DNA of 36,263 bases, taken from assembly GCA_045589235.1 (NCBI GenBank), contig JAZNOR010000046.1, forward strand, positions 1-36,263, read 5' to 3'. The notes beneath the pieces were generated by a model that was given only the letters and a program-made list of their open reading frames with translations, did not search any database and was not told the DNA's origin. The DNA is from RGIG7332 sp045589235 (lineage in GTDB: Bacteria > Bacillota > Clostridia > Oscillospirales > JAAYXM01). Within the stretch, counting starts at the first letter, position 1, and each line of letters begins with the position of its first letter. This document shows, one piece after another, positions 17,206 to 26,150 of the stretch. The position numbers and the translations under genes were made by a program.

Positions 17206-17805
17206 CTACTGTCCTCCAAATTCACGAAATGCTGCATTGATTGCATCATACGAGTGCCCCTGTCTAATAAGCGCATTCACAATCCTTGCCTTCTGCTTTT
17301 CATCAAGCGCCTCGCCTCGCGATTTCTTTTTAATAAATTCCAAAATTTCATTATGCATATCGCAATCATCTAAAACATCATCTATAACTTCACGTGAAAT
17401 TCCGCGCTTTCGCATTTCCTCAAAAATTCTTCTGTTTCCGAAACCGCGATTGCGATAATGTGAAAGCAACATTTTCGCATACTCTACATCATCCATAATT
17501 CCAAGCTCAATTAGCCACTCAAGAGCTTCATTTGCATCGGCATCAGAAACGCCTTTTTCGCGAAGCTTTTTTAGTAATGTCGCACACGACATTGAGCTAT
17601 GACCCACTATTCGCGCTGCAGTTGCGCGCGCCGCGCTTTGTCTTGAACTCTCAGATAGTTCAGCAAGCTCATTTTCACTTATATCGTCGCCGACTTTTAA
17701 ATGTTTTGCGCGCGAAGCTAACACAGTTATGTATGACTTATCTTCAAAATAAATTATAACGCGGGATAAATCATTGCGATATGCATTGATTTTTCGGATA
17801 ATCAT
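17206..17805 (-). CDS. recX: RecA regulatory protein RecX
   Basis: This 199-residue all-helical protein has repeated RecX three-helix units (SSMSCATLLKKLREKGVSD, EYAKMLLSHYRNRGFGNRRI, KKSRGEALDEKQKARIVNALIRQGHSYDAI). RecX modulates RecA filaments. The gene begins 3 bp after the recA stop, with GAGGAAT inside the recA end, the standard recA-recX coupling. Confidence 0.93.
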   Translation of the reverse strand: MIIRKINAYRNDLSRVIIYFEDKSYITVLASRAKHLKVGDDISENELAELSESSRQSAARATAARIVGHSSMSCATLLKKLREKGVSDADANEALEWLIELGIMDDVEYAKMLLSHYRNRGFGNRRIFEEMRKRGISREVIDDVLDDCDMHNEILEFIKKKSRGEALDEKQKARIVNALIRQGHSYDAINAAFREFGGQ

Positions 17806-17808
17806 AAA

Positions 17809-18945
17809 TTATTCCTCGTAATCGTCTGCATCAACCTTGATTGCTTTCTTTGCAGTTTTAATCGGTGTATCCTCAACCGGTGCCGAAGCTTCAACCGATG
17901 CTTCCTCAACCGGAGCTCTGCCTGCCGCACGAGCTGCCGCAAGAGTCTGACCCGTTAAAAGCTTATGTGCATTTGCGCGGATATCTTCCTCAAGCTTAGC
18001 CGCAATATCCGGATTTTCAGCTAAAAACTTCTTTGCATTATCCCTGCCCTGACCGATACGCATATCTCCAATACTAAACCATGCACCGGATTTCTGCACG
18101 AGGTCAAGCTTTGCGCCGATATCAACAAGCTCACCGAGCTTTGAGATACCCTCGCCATACATAATGTCAAACTCAGCTTCACGGAATGGAGGTGCAAGTT
18201 TATTTTTAACAACCTTTGCACGAGTGCGGTTACCAATCATTTCGCCGCCACTCTTTAATGTTTCACTGCGGCGCACGTCAATGCGCACACTTGAATAGAA
18301 CTTAAGTGCACGACCACCCGGAGTAACCTCAGGATTGCCATACATAACACCAACCTTTTCACGAAGCTGGTTGATGAAAATAGCTGCACAATTTCCTCGA
18401 CTAACTGCACCTGAGAGTTTGCGCATCGCCTGTGACATAAGGCGTGCCTGAAGTCCGACAAATGCATCGCCCATCTCACCCTCAATTTCCATACGCGGAG
18501 CAAGAGCCGCAACCGAGTCGACAACGATAATGTCGATTGCACCGCTTCTAACAAGTGCCTCTGCAATCTCAAGTGCCTGCTCACCGGTATCCGGCTGTGA
18601 AACAAGGAGACTGTCGATATCAACGCCGAGTGCGCGCGCATAAACCGGATCGAGTGCATGCTCAACGTCGATAAATGCAGCTTCGCCTCCCATTTTCTGC
18701 GCTTCTGCAATAACGTGAAGCGCAAGAGTTGTCTTACCTGAAGATTCCGGGCCGTAAATCTCAACGATTCTGCCGCGCGGAATACCGCCGATTCCAAGGG
18801 CTAAGTCAAGTGTTAATGAGCCTGTAGGAATAGCGTCAACATTCATTGCAACATTTTCACCAAGGCGCATAACCGCGCCTTTGCCATACTGCTTTTCAAT
18901 TTGTTCAAGCGCAGTTTCCAGCGCTTTCTTCTTATCTACTGCCAT
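17809..18945 (-). CDS. recA: recombinase RecA
   Basis: This 378-residue RecA has Walker A GPESSGKTTL at 65-74, the Walker B segment IDIIVVDSVAALAPR, loop L2 residues FINQLREKVGVMYGNPEVTPGG, and an extended C-terminal tail rich in Ala, Glu and Asp. It mediates strand exchange and SOS activation in the cytoplasm. It is embedded between prmC (3 bp) and recX (3 bp) and its ribosome-binding site lies in the prmC end. No separate SOS-box promoter is obvious in the 3-bp gap, so expression may depend on upstream promoters or ones inside prmC. Confidence 0.98.
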   Translation of the reverse strand: MAVDKKKALETALEQIEKQYGKGAVMRLGENVAMNVDAIPTGSLTLDLALGIGGIPRGRIVEIYGPESSGKTTLALHVIAEAQKMGGEAAFIDVEHALDPVYARALGVDIDSLLVSQPDTGEQALEIAEALVRSGAIDIIVVDSVAALAPRMEIEGEMGDAFVGLQARLMSQAMRKLSGAVSRGNCAAIFINQLREKVGVMYGNPEVTPGGRALKFYSSVRIDVRRSETLKSGGEMIGNRTRAKVVKNKLAPPFREAEFDIMYGEGISKLGELVDIGAKLDLVQKSGAWFSIGDMRIGQGRDNAKKFLAENPDIAAKLEEDIRANAHKLLTGQTLAAARAAGRAPVEEASVEASAPVEDTPIKTAKKAIKVDADDYEE

Positions 18946-18948
18946 AGT

Positions 18949-19827
18949 TTATTCACCCTCACTATCCTTTTTAAATCCTGATACGACACGAGCGATTCCC
19001 TGCGTATCCTCAACTATTTTGATGCGCTCAATACCGGCTGCTTTCATAAGTCGCGCAACGTCACGCGCTTGTTTATAGCCAACCTCAAACGCAATAAATC
19101 CTCCGTCTTTTAGAACTTCTAGCCATCCGCTTAAAATTGCACGGTAGAAATCAAGGCCGTCTTCGCCGCCAAAGAGTGCACCCTGAGGCTCATAATCGCG
19201 AACTGATGCGTCAAGCTCGAGCATTTCTTCGTGTGTGATATACGGTGGGTTTGAAATAATCGCATCAAATTTGCCGACTCTGGTATCAGCCTTGTCAAGC
19301 ATATCGCCCGGCACACAGAAGAGTCTGTTTAAAAGCTCATATTTTTTAACATTCTGTTTTGCAAGCTCCACTGCACTTGCAGAAACGTCCATCAAAACAC
19401 CACGTGCGTTCGGGAATAGATGCGCAAGCGCAATACCGATACAACCGCTACCGCAGCCCAGGTCTAAAAATCTGAATTCGCGCTCGCCTATGAGCTTTTT
19501 AAACACCGCCGCCGACCAGTCTACAAGTACCTCGGTGTCATTTCTTGGAATTAGTACTGCAGGGTTGATTTCAAGCTTAATACCATAAAAATCCCACTCG
19601 CCGAGAACATAAGCAAGCGGCTCACCCGAAATACGGCGCTCAACCATACGCTCCACCTTCTGTTCAATTGCAACAGGTGCTACGAGCTGACGGTCACGCA
19701 GGAATTCATCTGTGGTTCTGCTCGTTGCCGTGCACACAAGGTCACGCGCCTCAAAGTCAGCATTCTCTATATTTGCCTTTTTCATTTTTTGTCTTGCGTC
19801 TAAATAAATATCACCGTAAGTTGCCAC
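18949..19827 (-). CDS. prmC: peptide chain release factor N5-glutamine methyltransferase
   Basis: This 292-residue protein has the helical N-terminal domain and SAM-dependent catalytic domain of PrmC/HemK: IPRNDTEVLV, LDLGCGSGCIGIAL at about 121 and the catalytic NPPY at 193-196. It methylates the GGQ glutamine of release factors. It follows the DUF1385 gene, its usual clostridial neighbour, but prfA, normally next, is missing and recA follows instead. Confidence 0.95.
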   Translation of the reverse strand: MATYGDIYLDARQKMKKANIENADFEARDLVCTATSRTTDEFLRDRQLVAPVAIEQKVERMVERRISGEPLAYVLGEWDFYGIKLEINPAVLIPRNDTEVLVDWSAAVFKKLIGEREFRFLDLGCGSGCIGIALAHLFPNARGVLMDVSASAVELAKQNVKKYELLNRLFCVPGDMLDKADTRVGKFDAIISNPPYITHEEMLELDASVRDYEPQGALFGGEDGLDFYRAILSGWLEVLKDGGFIAFEVGYKQARDVARLMKAAGIERIKIVEDTQGIARVVSGFKKDSEGE

Positions 19828-19846
19828 TGTATCTTCACCCCTTAAA

Positions 19847-20770
19847 TTACCAATTATCTGTATTATCCGGCGGAATTACCTCTTTGAGAGCAGAGATTGC
19901 TACCTCAATCATTGAGTCATCCGGTTCAAAGGTTGTGAAGCCTTGAAACCACACGCCGGGAGCTCTCATAAATTTTGTAAATGTGTTGTCATATCGCCCG
20001 ATAAGGCGATTTACTTCATAGCTGATTGCTACCACCACAGGTAAAAGCACCAGTCTAAGTGCCATTCTGATAAACGGATTTGACCATTCAACAAGTGAGA
20101 AAACCAAAATGCTCACTATCATAACGCTAAATAAAAAGCTTGTTCCGCAACGCGGATGCTCTTTCGGGAATTTACGCACATTTTCTATGTTAAGCTCTTC
20201 TCCCGCTTCGTAACAGAAGATTGTTTTATGCTCCGCACCGTGATACGCAAATGTTCTTTGCATATCTTTCATTCTCGACATCGAAAACATAAACAAAATA
20301 AAAATAACAATTCTGATTGCGCCCTCAATTAAATTCCTCAGTATTGAGTTTTCAACGTATTTTGCAACAAACCCTGAAAGCAAGGTTGGCAAAAAGATAA
20401 ATAGCAGAATTGGAATTGCAATTCCAAGCACCGTTGCGACTGTCATAAGAATTTTTTCAAACTTCTCTGCGCCGAATTTCTTTTCAAGCCAAAGATCAAC
20501 TTTTGTTTTTGACTCCTCTTCCGGTGCAAACTCTGCTGAGTACATAAGCGCTGACATCCCGCGTTTTAACGATTCATAAAGACCGACAACACCTCGAACA
20601 AACGGAAATGAGCAAAACTTAAACCGTTGCTTTAATGACTTCGCGTCATCAACCTTAAGCTCAATTTCTCCATCCGGTTTTCGGATTGATATTGCATATT
20701 TTTCCGGGCCGAGCATCATAATTCCTTCAATCAGTGCCTGGCCACCTATCGTTGTTTTCTTACAGCTCAT
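19847..20770 (-). CDS. DUF1385 membrane protein (YqhQ-like)
   Basis: This 307-residue protein starts with the DUF1385 signature KTTIGGQALIEGIMMLGPE and has SFPFVRGVVGLYESLKRG near 70. Several transmembrane helices follow, then YHGAEHKTIFCYE and HPRCGTSFLF with conserved His and Cys residues. The ATG at 20770 is chosen because GAGG lies in the kinase stop region; its A follows the kinase TAA by one base. The biochemical role of the family is unknown. The conserved link to prmC is kept here. Confidence 0.88.
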   Translation of the reverse strand: MSCKKTTIGGQALIEGIMMLGPEKYAISIRKPDGEIELKVDDAKSLKQRFKFCSFPFVRGVVGLYESLKRGMSALMYSAEFAPEEESKTKVDLWLEKKFGAEKFEKILMTVATVLGIAIPILLFIFLPTLLSGFVAKYVENSILRNLIEGAIRIVIFILFMFSMSRMKDMQRTFAYHGAEHKTIFCYEAGEELNIENVRKFPKEHPRCGTSFLFSVMIVSILVFSLVEWSNPFIRMALRLVLLPVVVAISYEVNRLIGRYDNTFTKFMRAPGVWFQGFTTFEPDDSMIEVAISALKEVIPPDNTDNW

Positions 20771-20771
20771 T

Positions 20772-22217
20772 TTATTCCTCACTTGATTCTTGTATATCTT
20801 CTGCACCTTTTATCAGCGGTAGAATAATATAAACGCATGTGCCTTCGCCCACCGTACTTTCAATATTGAGCTCGCCACCATGCAGACTGACAATCTCGTC
20901 ACTCACGGCAAGACCAATACCACTGCCCTTCATTTTTGAAGTGCCTTTATAGAATTTAAGCTTGACATACGGGAGCTCCTCTTCGGGGATTCCCTCGCCA
21001 AAGTCACGTATCGCAATTTGTGCATTTTCGTTTTCAATCGTAGCTGAGATTTCAAGCTTACCGCCTGCTTCGCCATGCTTTACTGCATTGTCCAAGATAT
21101 TAAAGAAAACCTGTTTTAAACGTTCGTGGTCACCATTTATTAAAATATCTTCATCGCATTGCGTGTAATCTATCTTTATATTTTTCTTCCTAAAGGTTTC
21201 GTTATACATAAAGAGAGTCTCTTCAAGCTCAGCTTTAAGATCCATCTCTTCCATAATAAGCGTAAACTTACCGCTTTCCATACGTGCAAAGTCGAGTAAT
21301 TCCTCAACCATTTTGGCAAGACGACGCGTTTCTTTTAAAATTATACTAATGCCTTTTTGCGTTTCTTCATCAGCATTGAGCGAAGTCAGCGTTTCACCCC
21401 AACCGATAATCGCTGTAAGCGGTGTTCTAAGCTCGTGTGACACGGATGAAATAAACTCATTTTTCATTTTCTCAGCTCGCGAAATCTCCGCTGACATTTC
21501 ATTTATCGTATCACAAAGCTCACCGATTTCATCGTCATATTTAGTTTCTATTTTAACGCCATAGCTTCCTTTGGTAATCTGCTTTGTGGTTTCAATTACC
21601 TCGTTTAGAGGGTTGACAATTGATCGCACAAAATATCTGTTAGATATAAAAACAAGTAAAACAATTATAAAACCAATAATAAGTGCTACTATGCTTTGAA
21701 TTATGATACCTTTATCAACCTCGCGCAGACTTGTAACATAGCGCATAACGCCGATTACTTGGGAATTTTGAGTAACAAGTGGACCGGAAACACTCATAAT
21801 GCGCTCCCCGGTCATCGGATCTGCGCCTACATATTCACTAATTTGCCCGTCTAAAATAGCGCGGTCAATTTCCGGCGTGCCCGGAATTGTTCCTGTAGGA
21901 AGACCTGATGACGAAAACATAATTCTGCCATCAGAATAAAGTATCTGACGCTCTAATTTATCACGGTCTGTAAATTCTAGAGTCTGACGGCGCGCATTAT
22001 AATAAAATGAACTGAAATTAGTGTTAACATTATCATTAAAATATCTGGAATTGATAAGCACACGGTTTTCAAGGTTTGTTCTCACGCTTGAATAAGCAAA
22101 GTTCATATTGGCAACGGAGTAAATAATAACGGCGAGTGCCACTACGAGCACAACATAAACCAAATTATTTAAAAACCATCTTTTCTTAATTCCTCGAAAC
22201 CTTTGCTTATTCTCCAC
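20772..22217 (-). CDS. membrane sensor histidine kinase
   Basis: This 481-residue kinase has a transmembrane helix at about 15-36, an extracellular sensor loop of about 140 residues, a second helix near 175-195, and a HAMP domain. HisKA with SSVSHELRTPL (phosphorylated His) follows, then HATPase boxes NILDNAVKH, DFGEGIP and GSGIGLA. It is paired with the response regulator 17 bp upstream. The loop resembles PAS/Cache-like sensors of envelope signals, which would fit the preceding lipoprotein gene. The signal is unknown. It is not assigned to WalK because no PAS domain follows the HAMP. Confidence 0.92.
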   Translation of the reverse strand: MENKQRFRGIKKRWFLNNLVYVVLVVALAVIIYSVANMNFAYSSVRTNLENRVLINSRYFNDNVNTNFSSFYYNARRQTLEFTDRDKLERQILYSDGRIMFSSSGLPTGTIPGTPEIDRAILDGQISEYVGADPMTGERIMSVSGPLVTQNSQVIGVMRYVTSLREVDKGIIIQSIVALIIGFIIVLLVFISNRYFVRSIVNPLNEVIETTKQITKGSYGVKIETKYDDEIGELCDTINEMSAEISRAEKMKNEFISSVSHELRTPLTAIIGWGETLTSLNADEETQKGISIILKETRRLAKMVEELLDFARMESGKFTLIMEEMDLKAELEETLFMYNETFRKKNIKIDYTQCDEDILINGDHERLKQVFFNILDNAVKHGEAGGKLEISATIENENAQIAIRDFGEGIPEEELPYVKLKFYKGTSKMKGSGIGLAVSDEIVSLHGGELNIESTVGEGTCVYIILPLIKGAEDIQESSEE

Positions 22218-22234
22218 TTAATTTCACCTGCCTG

Positions 22235-22924
22235 TCAGTTTCCCCATTTATAGCCATAGCCCCAAACCGTTTGAATGTAACTTGGAAACGCGGGGTCATC
22301 TTCGATCTTTAAACGTAATCTTCGTATATTAACATCAACAATTTTAAGCTCACCAAAATAATCGCTGCCCCACACCGCAACGAGCATATCCTCACGCGAT
22401 ATCGCTTTGCCGGGGTTATCCATAAAGAACTTCATAATCGTATATTCAACCTGAGTCAAACGAATGCGCACACCGTTTTTATCAACTGTGCGATTACGAG
22501 TATTAAGCACAAAAGGCCCACTTACGATATGAGATGTGTCCTCCGACACAACATCCCCGATTCTTCTGAACAGAGCATCAATTCGAGCAATGAGCTCAGT
22601 TGGCGAAAACGGCTTTGTAACATAGTCATCCGCACCTGTCATAAGACCTGTAACACGGTCGACCTCCTGCGTTTTCGACGTCAGCATAATTATGCCGATT
22701 TTCGAACCGCCGGCGCGAATTCTTCTGCAAACCTCAAATCCGTCAATATCGGGCAGCATAATATCGAGAAGGGCTACGCCAACATCCTTCTGCTCCTGCA
22801 AAATATTAAGTGCCTGTTCGCCGCACTCAGCCTCAACAACCTCATAGCCGACACGCTCTAAATTTATAACAACGAAGCTTCTGATGCTCGCCTCGTCCTC
22901 TAAGACAAGAACTTTTTTCTTCAT
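22235..22924 (-). CDS. OmpR/PhoB-family response regulator
   Basis: This 229-residue regulator has an intact receiver: acidic pair in VLEDEAS, phospho-acceptor Asp in ALLDIMLPDIDG, Thr in MLTSKT and Lys in TKPF. A winged-helix DNA-binding domain follows, ending VDVNIRRLRLKIEDDP and QTVWGYGYKW. It is co-transcribed with the kinase. Its intact receiver contrasts with the degenerate one in the Spo0A homologue of this window. Confidence 0.94.
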   Translation of the reverse strand: MKKKVLVLEDEASIRSFVVINLERVGYEVVEAECGEQALNILQEQKDVGVALLDIMLPDIDGFEVCRRIRAGGSKIGIIMLTSKTQEVDRVTGLMTGADDYVTKPFSPTELIARIDALFRRIGDVVSEDTSHIVSGPFVLNTRNRTVDKNGVRIRLTQVEYTIMKFFMDNPGKAISREDMLVAVWGSDYFGELKIVDVNIRRLRLKIEDDPAFPSYIQTVWGYGYKWGN

Positions 22925-22939
22925 CTGCTTAATCCTCCG

Positions 22940-24274
22940 TTAAAATACAACCTCGCCGGTTGACCACTCGCCCGAGCTGTAGAAAAAGCGCTCGGTCAGC
23001 ATTTCGGCGGTAATGTCATAGCCTAAATAACGTTTTTTATAAATATCCACGGCGTAAATCACATTATTCCTCTCCGCTATTTTTTTATATCCAAGCTGCT
23101 TAGTATATTCCTCGCGATTTTCGCCGGATATTACCGCAATTGCAAACAATGCCTCAGGATCTTTTGTTCCAATACCGTAAAACGTTGTTGTAGTATGCGA
23201 AAAATCCTCTTTGCGATGTGATGCAACTGTTTTGGAAATCCAATCACGCGGAAGTGATAAATACCAATTTTCGCTCATCTGACGGAATGTGTATGCTTTT
23301 TTGACAAGTCTGTTTCTCTCGTCAAACCCGTGCCACACAAAGCCGGTTAAAACATCTTCATCAACAGGAGAATATTCAACAGAAATTTCCTGTGGCAACG
23401 GAATTTCCAAAGCTGTATCGCCATCTATATCCTCACAATAATTCGCAGAATTTCTTGCCGTTTTACTGCTCATTCTTTCCTCTTCGGAATATGTTAAGTT
23501 TTTAAGCTCACCATCTTCCCAAATAATTATATCAGTAACAAGACCGGATGAATTGTATTCCTTTTCAACAAAAATCGCCGGAACGCCATCCGCTGCGTAA
23601 TCTGCTCGTATGCGTAAAATCTTCTCAGAATTCTGCGAAAGCGGCGCAGTACTTATTAACTTAAGGTCGTTTTCCACTGCCATATACACAGCAAGTCGTT
23701 GCATACCGTCTGCCGGGTCCTCATCAACAACACACAAATCGCTTATTATGTCGCCGTTTATGTCATATGTCAGATAATAAATACCGCCAATTTCACAAAG
23801 TTTTTTAACATAATCATCAATAATCGTATGCACCGTTACCGCGCGAGCGTCACTGTCAGACACGCTCCAGCCGATTATAACGTCATTATTTCCATTTCCG
23901 AGTGTATCCGCATAAGCAATACTGTCAACCGAATCGCCTGCACCATCAATTTTAGACATAACCTCATAACCGTCGCCGTTCTTTTTTAATATATATGCAT
24001 AGCATTTATAGCTGTTTGCCATCTCACGGAATACTGCAATTCCCTCGTCAACACCGTCACCATCTAAATCAGCAAGCTGAACAGGCTGACGATTGGTTCC
24101 ACCTGTTGGTGTGATGAGTTCCATACCCTGCGCTTTAATTTTACTTAATTCGTCATTAAATTCAATGAATTCCGCAGGCATTTCAGGCACGCGAAGCGAA
24201 CTCTCAACCGTGCTCGTTGCACAACCTGAAAGCATAAATGCAAGTATAATACATGCTAAAATTCTGCGCCACAT
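22940..24274 (-). CDS. predicted lipoprotein with Asp-rich (FG-GAP/VCBS-like) repeats
   Basis: This 444-residue protein has a lipoprotein signal: MWRRILACIILAFMLSGC, with the lipobox Cys at 18. The mature part contains Asp/Gly loops resembling calcium-binding beta-propeller repeats: DLDGDGVDEGIAVF, DTLGNGNNDVIIGW, DINGDIISDLCVV and DIDGDTALEIPLP. It lies 15 bp before the response regulator and leads the long minus-strand run, so it may be an envelope component sensed or regulated by the two-component system. No enzymatic motif was seen. Confidence 0.75.
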   Translation of the reverse strand: MWRRILACIILAFMLSGCATSTVESSLRVPEMPAEFIEFNDELSKIKAQGMELITPTGGTNRQPVQLADLDGDGVDEGIAVFREMANSYKCYAYILKKNGDGYEVMSKIDGAGDSVDSIAYADTLGNGNNDVIIGWSVSDSDARAVTVHTIIDDYVKKLCEIGGIYYLTYDINGDIISDLCVVDEDPADGMQRLAVYMAVENDLKLISTAPLSQNSEKILRIRADYAADGVPAIFVEKEYNSSGLVTDIIIWEDGELKNLTYSEEERMSSKTARNSANYCEDIDGDTALEIPLPQEISVEYSPVDEDVLTGFVWHGFDERNRLVKKAYTFRQMSENWYLSLPRDWISKTVASHRKEDFSHTTTTFYGIGTKDPEALFAIAVISGENREEYTKQLGYKKIAERNNVIYAVDIYKKRYLGYDITAEMLTERFFYSSGEWSTGEVVF

Positions 24275-24323
24275 ATAGCTACCTCACAAATGAACATACT
24301 ACTACTTATAATATACCTTATAT

Positions 24324-24352
24324 ATTGTAACATATTTTTTTGCATTTGCATA
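24324..24352 (-). promoter_or_regulatory. probable promoter of the lipoprotein-led gene run
   Basis: A good -10 TACAAT on the minus strand has only a weak -35 (TATGCA) 17 bases upstream. It lies 50 bp before the lipoprotein ATG, in the 118-bp gap shared with the divergent pyrK promoter. Confidence 0.4.
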
Positions 24353-24392
24353 CAATTATTTTTGATTTTTTCAGGTTTTTTTAATTTGAAAA

Positions 24393-24421
24393 TTGACGAA
24401 TGACGCAATGTCCTTTATAAT
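24393..24421 (+). promoter_or_regulatory. sigma-A promoter of the pyrK-pyrD unit
   Basis: TTGACG, 17 bases, TATAAT. The TTG that opens the longest pyrK frame is the -35 itself, so that start cannot be used. Confidence 0.85.
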
Positions 24422-24458
24422 GGATATAACAAATTATAAAGAAATGGAATGTTTTGCT

Positions 24459-25226
24459 ATGGCTATTACTGAAATTTGCACGGTTATATCAATAAAACAG
24501 CTTACAGATACGCATTTTGATATGATTCTGGATGCGCCGAAGCTTTCCGCAATGGCAAAGCCCGGTCAGTTTGTAAACATACTTTGTGGCCACTGCCGCA
24601 CATTGCGCCGTCCGATAAGCATTTGCGATGCGGTCGAGGGCACACTGCGCCTTGTATTTGAGGTACGTGGTGAAGGCACTGCATACTTATCAAGACGCAA
24701 AGTCGGCGATAAGTTAGATGTTTTAGGAACACTCGGCTGCGGCACTTTCCCGATACTTAATGATGAAAAACCTGTTTTATTTGTTGGCGGCGGTATCGGT
24801 GTGCCACCACTTCTCAAAGCTGCAAAGGCGCAAAGAAAGGCGCACGCAATACTAGGCTTTAAAACCGAGAGTGCAATCATCTTGAGAAATGAATTTTATA
24901 ACGCTTGTGAAAATCTTATGATAACGACCGATGACGGAACCTTTGGTGCGCACGGTACGATTGAAAATCCGATGAAGATTTTACTTTCACAAAACGAATA
25001 TTCTGCAGTTATGGCTTGCGGCCCGAAGCCGATGCTTAAAACTGTTGATCGCCTTGCGCGAGAAGCAGGCGTTCCCTGTTGGCTGTCAATGGAAGAGCGC
25101 ATGGCTTGTGGAATCGGTGCTTGCCTTGTTTGTGCTTGCAAAACAAAAGGCGAAAATGAAGAAGAAAAATTCTCACACGTCTGCAAGGACGGCCCTGTTT
25201 TCCCTGCAGATTATATTGTTTGGTAA
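24459..25226 (+). CDS. pyrK: dihydroorotate dehydrogenase B electron-transfer subunit
   Basis: This 255-residue ferredoxin-reductase-fold protein has an FAD domain with LRRPISICDA, VGGGIGVPPLL for NAD, and a C-terminal [2Fe-2S] site with four cysteines (MACGIGACLVCAC plus HVCKDGPVF). It passes electrons from PyrD FMN to NAD+. The ATG at 24459 starts MAITEIC and has GGAATG nine bases upstream; 24444 is an alternative. It lies 12 bp before pyrD, together forming the heterotetrameric class 1B enzyme of pyrimidine synthesis. Confidence 0.94.
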   Translation: MAITEICTVISIKQLTDTHFDMILDAPKLSAMAKPGQFVNILCGHCRTLRRPISICDAVEGTLRLVFEVRGEGTAYLSRRKVGDKLDVLGTLGCGTFPILNDEKPVLFVGGGIGVPPLLKAAKAQRKAHAILGFKTESAIILRNEFYNACENLMITTDDGTFGAHGTIENPMKILLSQNEYSAVMACGPKPMLKTVDRLAREAGVPCWLSMEERMACGIGACLVCACKTKGENEEEKFSHVCKDGPVFPADYIVW

Positions 25227-25238
25227 GGAGGCACAACT

Positions 25239-26150
25239 ATGAATTTATCTGTTAATATTGCAGGTGTTGAACTCAAAAATCCTGTTGTAACCGCCTCCGG
25301 TACCTTTGGTTTTGGTCGTGAATACGGTGAGTTTTACGATTTATCTGAGCTCGGCGCAATTTGCGTTAAGGGTCTTACCTTAAAGCCACGCCTTGGCAAT
25401 CCCCCACCGCGCATTGCGGAAACCCCCATGGGAATACTCAATTCCGTTGGTCTTCAGAACCCGGGAATTGAAAAGTTTATTGAGGAGGAAATTCCATTTC
25501 TCCGTCAGTTTGACACTAAAATTATTGCAAACATTTCCGGCTCGACAATTGAGGATTACATTGCAATTGCTGAAATCGCAGGCAATTCCGACGTTGATCT
25601 TTTAGAGCTTAACATCTCCTGCCCGAATGTAAAGGCAGGCGGTATGGCTTTTGGTACATCCGCTACTTTAGTAGAAGGTTTAGTTTCCAAGGTTAAAGCT
25701 GTTTGCAAACGCCCGCTTATCGTTAAACTATCCCCAAATGTAACTGATATCACCGAAATTGCGCGTGCAGCAGAAGCGGCAGGCGCTGATGCGCTCAGCC
25801 TTATAAATACTCTACTCGGTATGCGCATTGACATAAAAACTCGTCGCCCGATTCTAAAAAATAACATGGGTGGAATGTCCGGTCGTGCTGTATTCCCGAT
25901 TGCAGTTCGTATGATAAACCAGGTTTCGCGCGCTGTTAACCTTCCGATAATCGGTATGGGCGGCGTTGCAAGCGGCGAGGACGCAATTGAAATGATGCTC
26001 GCAGGTGCAGATGCTGTTGCAGTCGGTACTGCGTGCTTTACAGATCCGATGGCACCCGTTAAAGTTCGCAAGGGAATCGAAAAATACTTAAGCGAAAATA
26101 ATATTGAAAATGTATCCGACATTGTCGGTCAGGTGATTTTGCATGACTAA
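25239..26150 (+). CDS. pyrD: dihydroorotate dehydrogenase B catalytic subunit
   Basis: This 303-residue FMN TIM-barrel protein has the length of PyrDB. It has TASGTFGFGREY near the start, the catalytic Cys in NISCPNVKAGG, KLSPNVTDI, and the phosphate-binding GMGGVASGEDAIEMMLAGADAVAVGT region. It oxidises dihydroorotate to orotate in complex with PyrK. An AAGGAGG site precedes it and its 3' end overlaps the next gene by 8 bp. Confidence 0.96.
   Translation: MNLSVNIAGVELKNPVVTASGTFGFGREYGEFYDLSELGAICVKGLTLKPRLGNPPPRIAETPMGILNSVGLQNPGIEKFIEEEIPFLRQFDTKIIANISGSTIEDYIAIAEIAGNSDVDLLELNISCPNVKAGGMAFGTSATLVEGLVSKVKAVCKRPLIVKLSPNVTDITEIARAAEAAGADALSLINTLLGMRIDIKTRRPILKNNMGGMSGRAVFPIAVRMINQVSRAVNLPIIGMGGVASGEDAIEMMLAGADAVAVGTACFTDPMAPVKVRKGIEKYLSENNIENVSDIVGQVILHD

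Noticed and set aside
22235..22924. Naming the two-component pair WalRK
   Set aside because: The kinase lacks a cytoplasmic PAS domain and the walH/walI neighbours are absent.
24393..24458. Upstream extension of pyrK to 24393
   Set aside because: The TTG start is the -35 element, and transcription begins downstream of it.
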